Assembly (NCBI GenBank): GCA_041648495.1
Contig: JBAZOW010000058.1
Location: forward strand, 1-14,420
Direction of reading: 5' to 3'
DNA from: Patulibacter sp041648495
GTDB lineage: Bacteria > Actinomycetota > Thermoleophilia > Solirubrobacterales > Solirubrobacteraceae
Length of the DNA stretch: 14,420 nucleotides
Positions 6,621 to 13,641 of the stretch are shown in pieces. Numbering within the stretch: position 1 is the stretch's first letter; each line of letters opens with the position of its first letter. The notes under the pieces are model-generated. The model did not search any database. It had not been told where the DNA came from and was given only the letters and a program-made list of their open reading frames with translations. The translations under genes and the position numbers were made by a program.

Positions 6621-7574
6621 ATGTCTCGCGTACTCGTCACCGGCGGTGCCGGCACCATCGGTGCCGCCGTCGTCCGCCGTCTGCTCGCCGATCCCCGCTT
6701 CGAGGTCCGCGTCTCCGACCAGCGCGACGCGCCCGACTGGATGCGCGAGGGCTGCGAGATCCACCAGGGCGACCTGCGCGACCGCGACGAGGCCAAGCGC
6801 GCGATCGACGGTTGCAGCCACGTGATCCACCTGGCCGCGATCGTCGGCGGGATCGGCAACTTCCACAAGCTGCCCTACACCCTGACCGACGTCAACTCGT
6901 CGCTCTACAACAGCGTGATGGGCGCGGCGATCGCCGTCGGCGTCGAGCGGTTCACCTACGTGTCGAGCTCGATGGTCTTCGAGAACACGACCAACTTCCC
7001 GACGAAGGAGTCCGACGTCGAGCGCGTTCCGACCCCGACGTCGGCCTACGGCTTCTCCAAGCTGACCGGCGAGATCCAGATCAAGGCCGCGCACCAGGAG
7101 CACGGCCTGCCGTTCACGATCGTCCGCCCGTTCAACGCCTACGGTCCGGGTGAGATGCCCGAGGACGAGCCCGGGATCGCGCACATGGTCCCCGACGTGA
7201 TCAAGAAGGTGCTGGCGCTGCCGCAGGGCGCGCCGCTGCCGATCTTCGGCCAGGGCGACCAGACCCGCACGCTGACGCACGTCCAGGACATCGCGGACGG
7301 GATCGTCACCGCGACCGGGCACGCGGCGGGCCTGAACGAGGACTTCAACATCTCGGCCGGCGACGAGCGGACGATCGCCGACGTCTGCCGCGTGATCTGG
7401 GAGCAGTGCGGCCGGACCGACGAACTGGTCTTCGAGCACCTGCCGACCTTCGACGTCGACGTCCAGCGCCGCTGGCCCGACGTGTCGAAGGCCAAGGCGC
7501 TGCTGGACTGGGAGTCGCAGATCCCGCTCGGCCAGGGGATCGCCGACACCGTCGCCTGGTTGCGGACGGTCTGA
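6621..7574 (+). CDS. NAD-dependent NDP-sugar epimerase/dehydratase (extended SDR)
   Basis: 317 residues, normal for the extended short-chain dehydrogenase family. Seen: the cofactor motif TGGAGTIG at 7-14; Asp33 at the end of the second strand, suggesting NAD+; HLAAIVGGIGNF at 70-81; SSSMVFE at 115-121 with the catalytic Ser; SAYGFSK at 141-147 with Tyr143 and Lys147; and RPFNAYGPGE at 169-178. The HLAAIVGGIG loop recalls GDP-mannose 3,5-epimerase and GDP-fucose synthase rather than GalE, but homologues with this overall look have mixed specificities, so I do not name a substrate. It probably inverts or dehydrates a cytoplasmic sugar nucleotide for one of the glycosyltransferases here. The ATG at 6621 is chosen because the Rossmann strand begins at residue 3 and a -10 box lies 7 nt upstream. 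The frame is open further upstream without homology. Confidence 0.9.
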   Translation: MSRVLVTGGAGTIGAAVVRRLLADPRFEVRVSDQRDAPDWMREGCEIHQGDLRDRDEAKRAIDGCSHVIHLAAIVGGIGNFHKLPYTLTDVNSSLYNSVMGAAIAVGVERFTYVSSSMVFENTTNFPTKESDVERVPTPTSAYGFSKLTGEIQIKAAHQEHGLPFTIVRPFNAYGPGEMPEDEPGIAHMVPDVIKKVLALPQGAPLPIFGQGDQTRTLTHVQDIADGIVTATGHAAGLNEDFNISAGDERTIADVCRVIWEQCGRTDELVFEHLPTFDVDVQRRWPDVSKAKALLDWESQIPLGQGIADTVAWLRTV

Positions 7575-7609
7575 GCCCACCGCCTACCGGAACCGGTCGG
7601 CCATCCCCG

Positions 7610-7646
7610 TAGAGGTTGAGCACGTCATGCGTGCTCAACCTCTACC
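7610..7646. terminator. long hairpin, probable bidirectional transcription terminator (copy 1)
   Basis: A perfect 16-bp inverted repeat: arm GTAGAGGTTGAGCACG at 7610-7625, 5-nt loop TCATG, matching arm at 7631-7646. It lies 35 nt after the epimerase stop and 34 nt after the stop of the opposing secreted-protein gene, so it could end both transcripts. There is no U-tract, as is common for actinobacterial hairpin terminators. The core sequence recurs at 11968-12008. Confidence 0.75.
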
Positions 7647-7680
7647 GCATCGCAACTCGGGGGCCTGAGCCCGAGGACGT

Positions 7681-8856
7681 CTAGCGCCGCGGAATCCGCA
7701 CCGTCGAGGTGCGGGACGACGGGGCGTGGGTGGCCGAGCCGGCGTAGTCGGCACGGACGCTTAGCCGGCGGAAGCCCGTGGGCACCGTCAGCGTGAAGCT
7801 CGCGCGCCCCTGCGACAGCTGCAGGGTTCGGGTGCGGGTCAGCTGGCGCTTGCCGTGCTTGCCGGTGGCGCGGATCCGGACGACGCCGCTGGCGGTCCCG
7901 GGCTTCATGGTGGCCGTCAGCGTCACCCGCTGACGCCGCTTGGTGCCTTTGCCGGTCGTCGCGACCCGGCGGCCGACGGTCAGGTTGGTGACGGCACGGG
8001 GCGTCACCAGCGGGCCATCGTGAGGCGGCGGGGGCATGAACGGCGGCGGGCAACTCGGGTTCGCGCCGAGACCGGTTCCCCCCGCGTTGGCGGGGTCGAG
8101 GTCGACGTTCCCGGCGGTGTCCTCCAGCCACAACAGGACTGTCGCGAAGTACCCGACGCAGTAGTGAGGCGGCGGGCCCGTGGGAATTGGCGACTCGTCG
8201 AGCAGGAACGGCGACGGGTCACGCGATCCGGTCAGGCACTGCTCGGGGAACCCGGGCCATCGACTGCTCCATTCCCGGCAGAACTTCCAGTGGACGCGGG
8301 CGATCGGTGCACCGTCGTCCGTCGGTGGCGTCCAACGGACGACGCTGTCGCCGAGTCGGTAGTCGCCCGGGCCGACGATACGGAACGGTCCGTTGCCCCA
8401 CCGCACGTCGGTCGGCCCTCCCGGAGCGGTGCGGTCGATCACGATCCGCCGTGGCTGGCTCGGCGGTCCCTGGTCGCCCTCCGCGTTCTCCAGCCAGACC
8501 GTCAGGTCGAACCGGCCCTCGTCCGGGGTCGGCACCGCGGTCGTCGTCGGCCCGTCGCTCGACCGCGCGGTACCGCAGCCGTGTCCCCCGTCCGAAGCCG
8601 GCGGCGCGCCGACGGGGCAGAGGTCCCACCGCGCCGAGGTCCCGTCCGCCAGCCCGGGCGGTACCGACCAGGTCACGGTCAGCGACGTGGCGCTGGTCGT
8701 CTCGGCCGGCGACACCACGAGGTCGGCCACCGACGGCACCGGATCCGGGGCGGCGTGGGCGGGCGCGGCGACGGCGAGCGCGGCCAGCAGCGTGATCGCG
8801 ACGAGGCCGCGACGGAGGCGATCTGGTTGACCGTCGGTAGGGGCGAGCGAGCGCAT
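7681..8856 (-). CDS. secreted protein with Ig/fibronectin-like domains
   Basis: 391 residues, function not recognised. Arg13, Arg15 and Arg16 are followed by the hydrophobic segment LVAITLLAALAVAAPAHAA (18-36), a signal peptide with likely cleavage after AHA at 33-35. The mature part appears to have two related beta-rich domains of roughly 100 residues (about 40-140 and 150-255). Both end in the same kind of segment, WLENAEGDQG at 121-130 and WLEDTAGNVD at 243-252, and each carries a Cys shortly after a Trp-containing strand (Cys80, Cys193). A Pro-rich linker (270-285) leads to a basic C-terminal Ig-like domain (about 286-391; TLTATMKPGTASGVVRI, DYAGSATHAPSS) like bacterial Ig-like domains of the Big_3 type. 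There are six Cys in the mature chain and no sorting motif or C-terminal membrane anchor. It may bind the cell surface or the polysaccharide made here. The start ATG has TACGGT 6 nt upstream. Confidence 0.8.
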   Translation of the reverse strand: MRSLAPTDGQPDRLRRGLVAITLLAALAVAAPAHAAPDPVPSVADLVVSPAETTSATSLTVTWSVPPGLADGTSARWDLCPVGAPPASDGGHGCGTARSSDGPTTTAVPTPDEGRFDLTVWLENAEGDQGPPSQPRRIVIDRTAPGGPTDVRWGNGPFRIVGPGDYRLGDSVVRWTPPTDDGAPIARVHWKFCREWSSRWPGFPEQCLTGSRDPSPFLLDESPIPTGPPPHYCVGYFATVLLWLEDTAGNVDLDPANAGGTGLGANPSCPPPFMPPPPHDGPLVTPRAVTNLTVGRRVATTGKGTKRRQRVTLTATMKPGTASGVVRIRATGKHGKRQLTRTRTLQLSQGRASFTLTVPTGFRRLSVRADYAGSATHAPSSRTSTVRIPRR

Positions 8857-8862
8857 GCGGAG

Positions 8863-8868
8863 ACCGTA
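8863..8868 (-). promoter_or_regulatory. -10 box (TACGGT) for leaderless secreted-protein transcript
   Basis: On the minus strand TACGGT fits TANNNT and ends 6 nt before the ATG at 8856. No Shine-Dalgarno sequence lies between. It supports the choice of the ATG at 8856 over the longer open frame that begins further upstream. Confidence 0.42.
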
Positions 8869-9071
8869 CGCGACGGCCTGCGCGCCTCGCGCCGATTCCC
8901 CGGGGCCCCGGACGACGGCGTTTCCCTCGCGCGGAACCTGAACGTTCCCCAAAGGCCGGGTGAAGGCCCGGCGCACCGGGTCCGACCACCGCGATAGCGT
9001 TCCGCGCAGCGCGCGGCCGTTCGCGGCGCCCAGCAACGGCCCCGGCCGCCGGTCGCGCCGCCCTCCCCTCG
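8869..9071. promoter_or_regulatory. divergent intergenic region upstream of the O-acyltransferase gene
   Basis: It contains an 8-bp palindrome GAACGTTC (8940-8947) inside a wider GGAAC-N6-GTTCC inverted repeat (8933-8948). A 6-bp GC stem follows, GCCGGG/CCCGGC at 8955-8960 and 8967-8972, and then a plus-strand TANNNT candidate TAGCGT (8994-8999) that would give the O-acyltransferase mRNA a leader of about 65 nt. No Shine-Dalgarno is evident before the ATG at 9072. The palindrome could be an operator, but I cannot name a regulator. Confidence 0.3.
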
Positions 9072-10502
9072 ATGGTCTTCAGCTCCCCGACGTTCCTCTT
9101 CCTGTTCCTGCCGGCGGTGCTGATCGCCGTCTGGGTGGCGCCGGTCCGGCTGCGGCGGTTCATCCTGCTCGGGGCCGGCCTCGGCTTCTACGCCTGGGGC
9201 GTCCAGACGTTCGTCCTGGTGATCATCGCCTCGACCTTCGTCGACTGGGCGCTCGCCCGCGGGATGGCCCGCGCGCAGGCCCAGGGCCGGGCGCGGCTGG
9301 CGCGCGGACTGCTGATCGTCGGGTTGCTGCAGAACCTGGGGCTGCTGGCGTGGTTCAAGTACGCGACCTTCGCCTCGGAGCAGGTCGCCCGACTGGCCGA
9401 CGTGCTCAGCATCGGCAACCCCGGCACGCTGCAGATCCTGCTGCCGATCGGGATCTCGTTCTTCACCTTCGAGAAGGTCAGCTACCTGGTCGACGTCTGG
9501 CGTCGCGACGTCGAGGCCCGCCGCGACCCGCTCGACGTGCTGCTGTTCGTGTCGCTGTTCCCGCGCTCGATCGCCGGCCCGATCGTCCGCCTGCGCGAGA
9601 TCCAGCACGACCTGCGGCGTCCGCAGCCGCGGGTCGACCAGGTCCAGGCCGGCGCGATCCGCTTCGCCCACGGCTTGGCGAAGAAGGTGCTGATCGCCGA
9701 CCAGATCGCGCCGATCGCCGACGCGGCGTTCGCGGCGTCCGCCGACGGCTCGCTGACCTCCGGCAGCGCCTGGCTGGGGATGCTGGCGTACTCGCTGCAG
9801 CTCTACTTCGACTTCTCGGCCTACAGCGACATGGCGATCGGCATCGGCATGATGCTCGGCTTCCGTCTGCCGGAGAACTTCGACCGCCCGTACTCGTCGG
9901 TCTCGGTGACCGAGTTCTGGCGGCGCTGGCACATGACGCTGTCGCGCTGGTTCCGCGACTACGTCTACATCCCGCTCGGCGGCAACCACGGCAGCGCCCG
10001 GGCCACGTCGCGGAACCTGCTGATCGTCTTCGCCCTGACCGGCGTCTGGCACGGCGCCGGCTGGACGTTCCTGATCTGGGGCATGTACCACGGCGCCTGG
10101 CTGCTGATCGAGCGCCGGATGGGCTGGCGCGGGCTCGAGGGTCCGGTCCGCTGGCGCTGGGCCCGCCGCGCCTCGCTGCTGCTGATCGTGATGCTCGGCT
10201 GGGTGCTGTTCCGCGCCGAGTCGCTCCACGTCGCGCTCGAGTACTACGCGGCGATGTTCAGCTTCACCGGCGGCGCGGTGCCGGCGGTCGCCGACGCCGC
10301 GACCACCCAGGCGATGGTCGTGCTGCTGCTCTCCTGCGTGATCTTCGTGCTGCCCGGCACCAGCAGCGGCGGCCGGTTCCTGATCGACGGCCTCGGCCCG
10401 CGGGCGATGGCGGCGCGGATCGCGGTGATGGTGCTGCTCCCGCTGGCCCTCGTGATGGCGCTGTCGGGCGACTACTCCCCCTTCCTCTACTTCCAGTTCT
10501 GA
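9072..10502 (+). CDS. MBOAT family O-acyltransferase (AlgI-like)
   Basis: 476 residues with about ten hydrophobic segments, typical of membrane-bound O-acyltransferases. These pass an acyl group (usually acetyl) across the membrane to a partner that modifies an exported glycan. Seen: the AlgI-type start MVFSSPTFLFLFLP at 1-14; LLPIGISFFTFEKVSYLVDV at 123-142; FPRSIAGPIVR at 163-173 (usual form FPQLIAGPIVR); LYFDFSAYSDMAIGIG at 244-259; the conserved NFDRPY and EFWRRWHMTLSRWFRDYVYIP region at 269-301; and ALTGVWHGAGWTFLIWG at 321-337 with His327 at the invariant catalytic histidine position. The stop TGA overlaps the ATG of the next gene by one base (TGATG), so the two are translationally coupled. 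The target is probably the polysaccharide encoded by this locus, which is inference from location. Confidence 0.93.
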   Translation: MVFSSPTFLFLFLPAVLIAVWVAPVRLRRFILLGAGLGFYAWGVQTFVLVIIASTFVDWALARGMARAQAQGRARLARGLLIVGLLQNLGLLAWFKYATFASEQVARLADVLSIGNPGTLQILLPIGISFFTFEKVSYLVDVWRRDVEARRDPLDVLLFVSLFPRSIAGPIVRLREIQHDLRRPQPRVDQVQAGAIRFAHGLAKKVLIADQIAPIADAAFAASADGSLTSGSAWLGMLAYSLQLYFDFSAYSDMAIGIGMMLGFRLPENFDRPYSSVSVTEFWRRWHMTLSRWFRDYVYIPLGGNHGSARATSRNLLIVFALTGVWHGAGWTFLIWGMYHGAWLLIERRMGWRGLEGPVRWRWARRASLLLIVMLGWVLFRAESLHVALEYYAAMFSFTGGAVPAVADAATTQAMVVLLLSCVIFVLPGTSSGGRFLIDGLGPRAMAARIAVMVLLPLALVMALSGDYSPFLYFQF

Positions 10503-11941
10503 TGTCGTCCCGCGTCCGCACCCTGCTCCCGATCGTCTGGCTCCTGGCGCTGCTCGTGCTGCCCGCCACGGCGTACCTGGTCGGCGTCCGGCAGCCGCTG
10601 CTGGAGAACCGCGAGAAGACGGCGTTCCCCGACCTCAACCGCGGCACGCTGCGGCACGAGCGCACCTTCCAGCAGATCGACACCGCGATCCGCGAGCGCC
10701 TGCCGTTGCGCGGCGACGCGATCGAGCTGCGCGGACGGATCGCGATCAACCTGTTCGGCGACAGCCCGACCAAGGACGTCGTGCTCGGCGAGGACGGCTG
10801 GCTCTACTACCGCCCCGAGCTGCGGATCTGCGAGCCGGACGGGCAGCCCAAGGCGCCGGCCGAGGACGCCGTCGGGCTGGTCACCCGGACGATCACCGCG
10901 TCCGGCCGCACCCCCGCGGTGATCGTCGCCGGATCGAAGATGGTGACCCACCGCGATCATCTGAAGGGGGTCGACGCCGATGCGCTCTCCTGCGTGGCCG
11001 CGGCCGAGTCCGCCGTGCACGAGCGGCTCGACGAGATCCCCGGTGGCTACTCGATCCAGAGCGAGCTCGAGCAGCTCGAGGAGAGCGGGCGACCGACCTT
11101 CCTCAAGAGCGATACGCACTGGAACGCCCTCGGTCGTGAGGTCTTCGCGCGTACCATCCTCGACGCGGTCCGACCGGGGCTCGCCGACGAGGCCCGCCTG
11201 CGCCCGCTCGACGAGACCGACCGGGCGGGTGACCTGGGCGTCTTCATCGGCCAGGACCGCGTCGACCGGGACCCGATGCTGACGGTCACCGGCAGCCCGA
11301 AGACCGATTTCCGCCCCGGCGAGATCGTCTTCGTCGGCGACTCCCAGTTCGACACGGCGATGCGGACCCCCGGGGCCGACGGAGCGTCGATCTTCGATCG
11401 CGTGTTCCCCGAGCAGACGGTCTGCAACTGGACGCAGATGTACCAGGACGGTTGCGGGCCGGCGATGCTGGCCGCGCGGACGGTCGTGATCGAGTCGGTC
11501 GGCCGCAACCTCGACCTGTTCGCCGACACCTGCTGGCGCCCGGTCTCGACGCTCTCGTCGACCCTCCGAGGCGAGCCCGCCCGTTGGGTCGGGGGCGCCT
11601 CCGCGACCCAACGGCCGCTGACCGCGGACGCGACGCCAGCCCGCCTGACGGTGGACGACGACCGGACGGACGTACCGCGACTGGTGCGGATCCCGGTCGA
11701 CGCGCTGCCCGTGGACCCCGCGGCCGACCCGGCAAACCCGCCGTTGGTCACGGCGATCCCGCCGCAGGAGCGCGCCTGCGCCCTGGCGGCGGTGGCCGAC
11801 CGCACGCCGCTGGTGATCCCCGTGCCGACCGGCGAGCGGATCGCCGACCTGGAGCTGCAGGTCGCGGGTCCGCCCGGCTCCGAGCTGGGGCGCCCCGAGG
11901 TCCTGGTGCTCGACAACGAGCCGCTGCCGCAGCGCGACTGA
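10502..11941 (+). CDS. AlgX/AlgJ-like SGNH-type acetyltransferase partner of the MBOAT protein
   Basis: 479 residues. One N-terminal hydrophobic segment (about 7-27) anchors or exports it; the rest is outside the membrane. Seen: ENREKTAFP at 35-43, usual just after the anchor in this family; GEDGWLYYRPEL at 96-107; KSDTHWNALG at 202-211, with Asp204 and His206; and VFVGDSQFD at 276-284 with Ser281. These match the Asp-His-Ser catalytic set of AlgX and AlgJ, which place acetyl groups on exported alginate. Six Cys (110, 164, 308, 318, 344, 426) may form disulphides. Residues from about 345 to 479 form an extra region I cannot assign; in AlgX the equivalent position is a carbohydrate-binding domain, but I see no clear resemblance. 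Overlap with the MBOAT stop fixes the ATG at 10502. The longer open frame upstream is the out-of-frame shadow of the MBOAT gene. Confidence 0.88.
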   Translation: MSSRVRTLLPIVWLLALLVLPATAYLVGVRQPLLENREKTAFPDLNRGTLRHERTFQQIDTAIRERLPLRGDAIELRGRIAINLFGDSPTKDVVLGEDGWLYYRPELRICEPDGQPKAPAEDAVGLVTRTITASGRTPAVIVAGSKMVTHRDHLKGVDADALSCVAAAESAVHERLDEIPGGYSIQSELEQLEESGRPTFLKSDTHWNALGREVFARTILDAVRPGLADEARLRPLDETDRAGDLGVFIGQDRVDRDPMLTVTGSPKTDFRPGEIVFVGDSQFDTAMRTPGADGASIFDRVFPEQTVCNWTQMYQDGCGPAMLAARTVVIESVGRNLDLFADTCWRPVSTLSSTLRGEPARWVGGASATQRPLTADATPARLTVDDDRTDVPRLVRIPVDALPVDPAADPANPPLVTAIPPQERACALAAVADRTPLVIPVPTGERIADLELQVAGPPGSELGRPEVLVLDNEPLPQRD

Positions 11942-11967
11942 TCCCGGCGGAGCCCTTCCGCGCGTTC

Positions 11968-12008
11968 CCGTCGAGGTTGAACACGCAGAACGTGCTCAAC
12001 CTCGACGG
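11968..12008. terminator. long hairpin, probable bidirectional transcription terminator (copy 2)
   Basis: An 18-bp inverted repeat, arms 11968-11985 and 11991-12008, loop CAGAA, with a single A/C mismatch (11981 against 11995). It lies 26 nt after the SGNH gene stop and 15 nt after the stop of the opposing glycosyltransferase gene, so it can serve both. The core GAGGTTGA-CACG / CGTGCTCAACCTC is shared with the hairpin at 7610-7646. The base pair outside the core is A-T there and C-G here. Confidence 0.75.
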
Positions 12009-12023
12009 CGATGTGCCCCGCGC

Positions 12024-13139
12024 TCAGGCCGGGAACGCGTAGGCCGCGCGCAACCCGTCGGCGATCGCCGCGCCGTCGGTGGCCGCCCGCGCGGCGTCGC
12101 GTTGACGCCGCCCCGCGTCGCGGTCCCCCGCGATCCGCGTCCAGGCGTCCGCCAGCGCCTGGGGATCGCCGGCCGGCACCCGCGCGTCGTCCGGCACCAG
12201 CTCGCTCAGCGCGCCGACGTCGCTCGCGACCACCGGCAGGCCCCGCAGCATCGCCTCGGCGGACGCCAGACCGAAGGTCTCGTGGGCCAGCGACGGGGCC
12301 AGCTCGACGGACGCGGACGCGCGCAGCGTGGCGAGCGCATCGGGGGTCAGGAGACCGACGAAGCGGACGTGCGGCAGGTCCCGGGCGGACGCCCGCAGCT
12401 CGGCGTCGAGCGGTCCGTCCCCGGCGACGACCAGGGGGCGACCGCTGATCCGCGCCGCCTCGATCGCCACCGCGACGCCCTTCTCGGGCGACAGCCGCCC
12501 GGCGAAGATCGCCGGGCCGTACGGATCCGGGGTGATCGACGGGCCGATGTCGACCGGGTGCGGCACGACGTGGACCCCGTGATCGGGCAACGGCGCGCCC
12601 AGCTCGCGCAGGCGGGTCAACGCCGCCCGACTCGGCACGACCAGTGCGTCGGCGGCGGCGATCAGCGCCCGCTGCTGGCGGCTGATCCCAGCGGCGTAGA
12701 CCAGGGTCTCGGCGACCCCGCCGCGGCAGCGGTGCCGGACGCCGGGCGTGGTCCGCCGCCCGTGGCAGTCGGTGCAGTCGTGGCCGTCGCGGACGCACGT
12801 GCCGATCGCGCAGACCAGCCGGTAGTTGTGCAGGTGCAGGACCACGCGGGCGCCGGCCTCGCGGGCGGCGTGCAGCGCCCGCACCCCGAAGGTCGGATGG
12901 ACGTTGTGCGCGTGGACGACCCGAGCGCGGTGGCGGTGCACCGCGTCGGTGACCTCGGCGGGATCGATGCCGCCCTGCAGCAGCCCGCGGGCCGCGCGGG
13001 CCGCCCCGGTCGCGGTCGAGTCGCGCTCGAGCAGCGCGGTCGGCTCGCCGAGCCGCTCCTCGGTCAGCTGCCGCAGGCCGACGATCGCGCGCTCCTCGCC
13101 GCCGAGCGTGCGGTAGCGGTGGTGCAGGTGCAGGATCAC
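12024..13139 (-). CDS. family 4 glycosyltransferase
   Basis: 371 residues, GT-B fold, retaining glycosyltransferase of family GT4; acts in the cytoplasm on a sugar-nucleotide donor and lipid-linked acceptor. Seen: LGGEERAI at 12-19 (N-terminal glycine-rich loop); VVHAHNVHPTFG at 74-85; LHNYRLVCAIGTCVRDGHDC at 103-122, the cysteine-rich loop common in this subgroup; VPHPVD at 192-197; FAGRLSPEKG at 212-221 with Arg215 and Lys220 expected to hold the donor diphosphate; AGDGPL at 239-244; and HETFGLASAEAMLRGLPVVA at 286-305 with the E-x7-E pair Glu287 and Glu295. The GTG at 13139 is the start: it overlaps the stop of the DUF6314 gene by 4 nt (GTGA), and family homology begins at residue 2. The open frame continues upstream but is only the shadow of DUF6314. 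Confidence 0.92.
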   Translation of the reverse strand: MILHLHHRYRTLGGEERAIVGLRQLTEERLGEPTALLERDSTATGAARAARGLLQGGIDPAEVTDAVHRHRARVVHAHNVHPTFGVRALHAAREAGARVVLHLHNYRLVCAIGTCVRDGHDCTDCHGRRTTPGVRHRCRGGVAETLVYAAGISRQQRALIAAADALVVPSRAALTRLRELGAPLPDHGVHVVPHPVDIGPSITPDPYGPAIFAGRLSPEKGVAVAIEAARISGRPLVVAGDGPLDAELRASARDLPHVRFVGLLTPDALATLRASASVELAPSLAHETFGLASAEAMLRGLPVVASDVGALSELVPDDARVPAGDPQALADAWTRIAGDRDAGRRQRDAARAATDGAAIADGLRAAYAFPA

Positions 13140-13585
13140 CGGGTGTACCGGCTGACGATCGTCTGGTCCTTGCGCGGACCGCGCACCCGCCACGCGACGA
13201 CGAACCGGTCGTGCGACTCGACGCGCAGCTCGCCGCGGTAGTGGTCCTCGCCGCACGGGTGGTCGACCCGGCTGCGGCCGTCCGTCAGGTCGAGCGGGTG
13301 GAAGAACCGCTGGTCGTCGAACCGCACCTCCCAGCCGTCGGTGGTCGGCCGGATCAGCAGCACCCGCGACGCCGTGCCCGCGTAGTCGCCGAGCCGCGCG
13401 TCACCGGTCTCCGTCCAGCGCAGCCCGCCGTCCTCGGGCACGAACTCGGCCGTCCCGACGAACCCGCCCGAGCGGTCGTCGTGCGCCTCGTGGAGATCGC
13501 GATCGACCTGCCACGTGCCGGCCAGGAAGCTCACCGGATCCTCCACCGGGAACGTGATCGAGCGTTCTGCGGTGGGCTCGGGCAC
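13136..13585 (-). CDS. DUF6314 family protein
   Basis: 149 residues, typical family length, no known function. The family pattern is clear: FLAGTWQVDR at 20-29, GTAEFVPEDGGLRWTETGD at 44-62, FHPLDLTDG at 95-103, HPCGEDHYRGEL at 109-120 and WRVRGPRKDQTIVSRYTR at 132-149. The alternating short strands suggest a small beta-barrel, lipocalin- or FABP-like, that could bind a ligand; that is inference. There is no signal peptide, so it is cytoplasmic. The GTG at 13585 has TACCCT 6 nt upstream and no Shine-Dalgarno, pointing to a leaderless message. Its stop overlaps the start of the GT4 gene by 4 nt, so the two are co-transcribed and translationally coupled, which ties this protein to glycan synthesis in this locus. 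Confidence 0.85.
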   Translation of the reverse strand: MPEPTAERSITFPVEDPVSFLAGTWQVDRDLHEAHDDRSGGFVGTAEFVPEDGGLRWTETGDARLGDYAGTASRVLLIRPTTDGWEVRFDDQRFFHPLDLTDGRSRVDHPCGEDHYRGELRVESHDRFVVAWRVRGPRKDQTIVSRYTR

Positions 13586-13591
13586 CCCATC

Positions 13592-13597
13592 AGGGTA
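13592..13597 (-). promoter_or_regulatory. -10 box (TACCCT) for leaderless DUF6314-GT4 operon
   Basis: On the minus strand TACCCT fits TANNNT and ends 6 nt before the GTG at 13585. Together with the plus-strand box at 13627-13632 it forms a tight divergent promoter pair within a 56-nt gap. Confidence 0.42.
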
Positions 13598-13626
13598 CGG
13601 GCGCAGGAAGCGCCGCGCGCTCCGTA

Positions 13627-13632
13627 TAGCCT
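13627..13632 (+). promoter_or_regulatory. -10 box (TAGCCT) for the right-end glycosyltransferase
   Basis: TAGCCT, or the overlapping TATAGC at 13625-13630, fits TANNNT and ends 9 or 11 nt before the GTG at 13642. The transcript would have no leader or only 2-4 nt. The same hexamer and following T (TAGCCTT) also occur before the dehydrogenase start. Confidence 0.42.
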
Positions 13633-13641
13633 TGGAGTCGC

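Noticed and set aside
4674..7580. 968-codon minus-strand open frame spanning three genes
   Set aside because: Composition is Arg/Gly/Ala-rich without motifs. It is a shadow of the glycosyltransferase and antisense of the epimerase.
8934..8947. Possible LexA-type SOS box (GAAC...GTTC)
   Set aside because: The actinobacterial LexA site needs GAAC-N4-GTTC. Here the spacers are 0 or 6, so I list it only as an unnamed palindrome.
8960..10501. Long in-frame extension upstream of the SGNH gene
   Set aside because: It overlaps the MBOAT gene in another frame. The TGATG overlap and the N-terminal membrane anchor fix the SGNH start at 10502.
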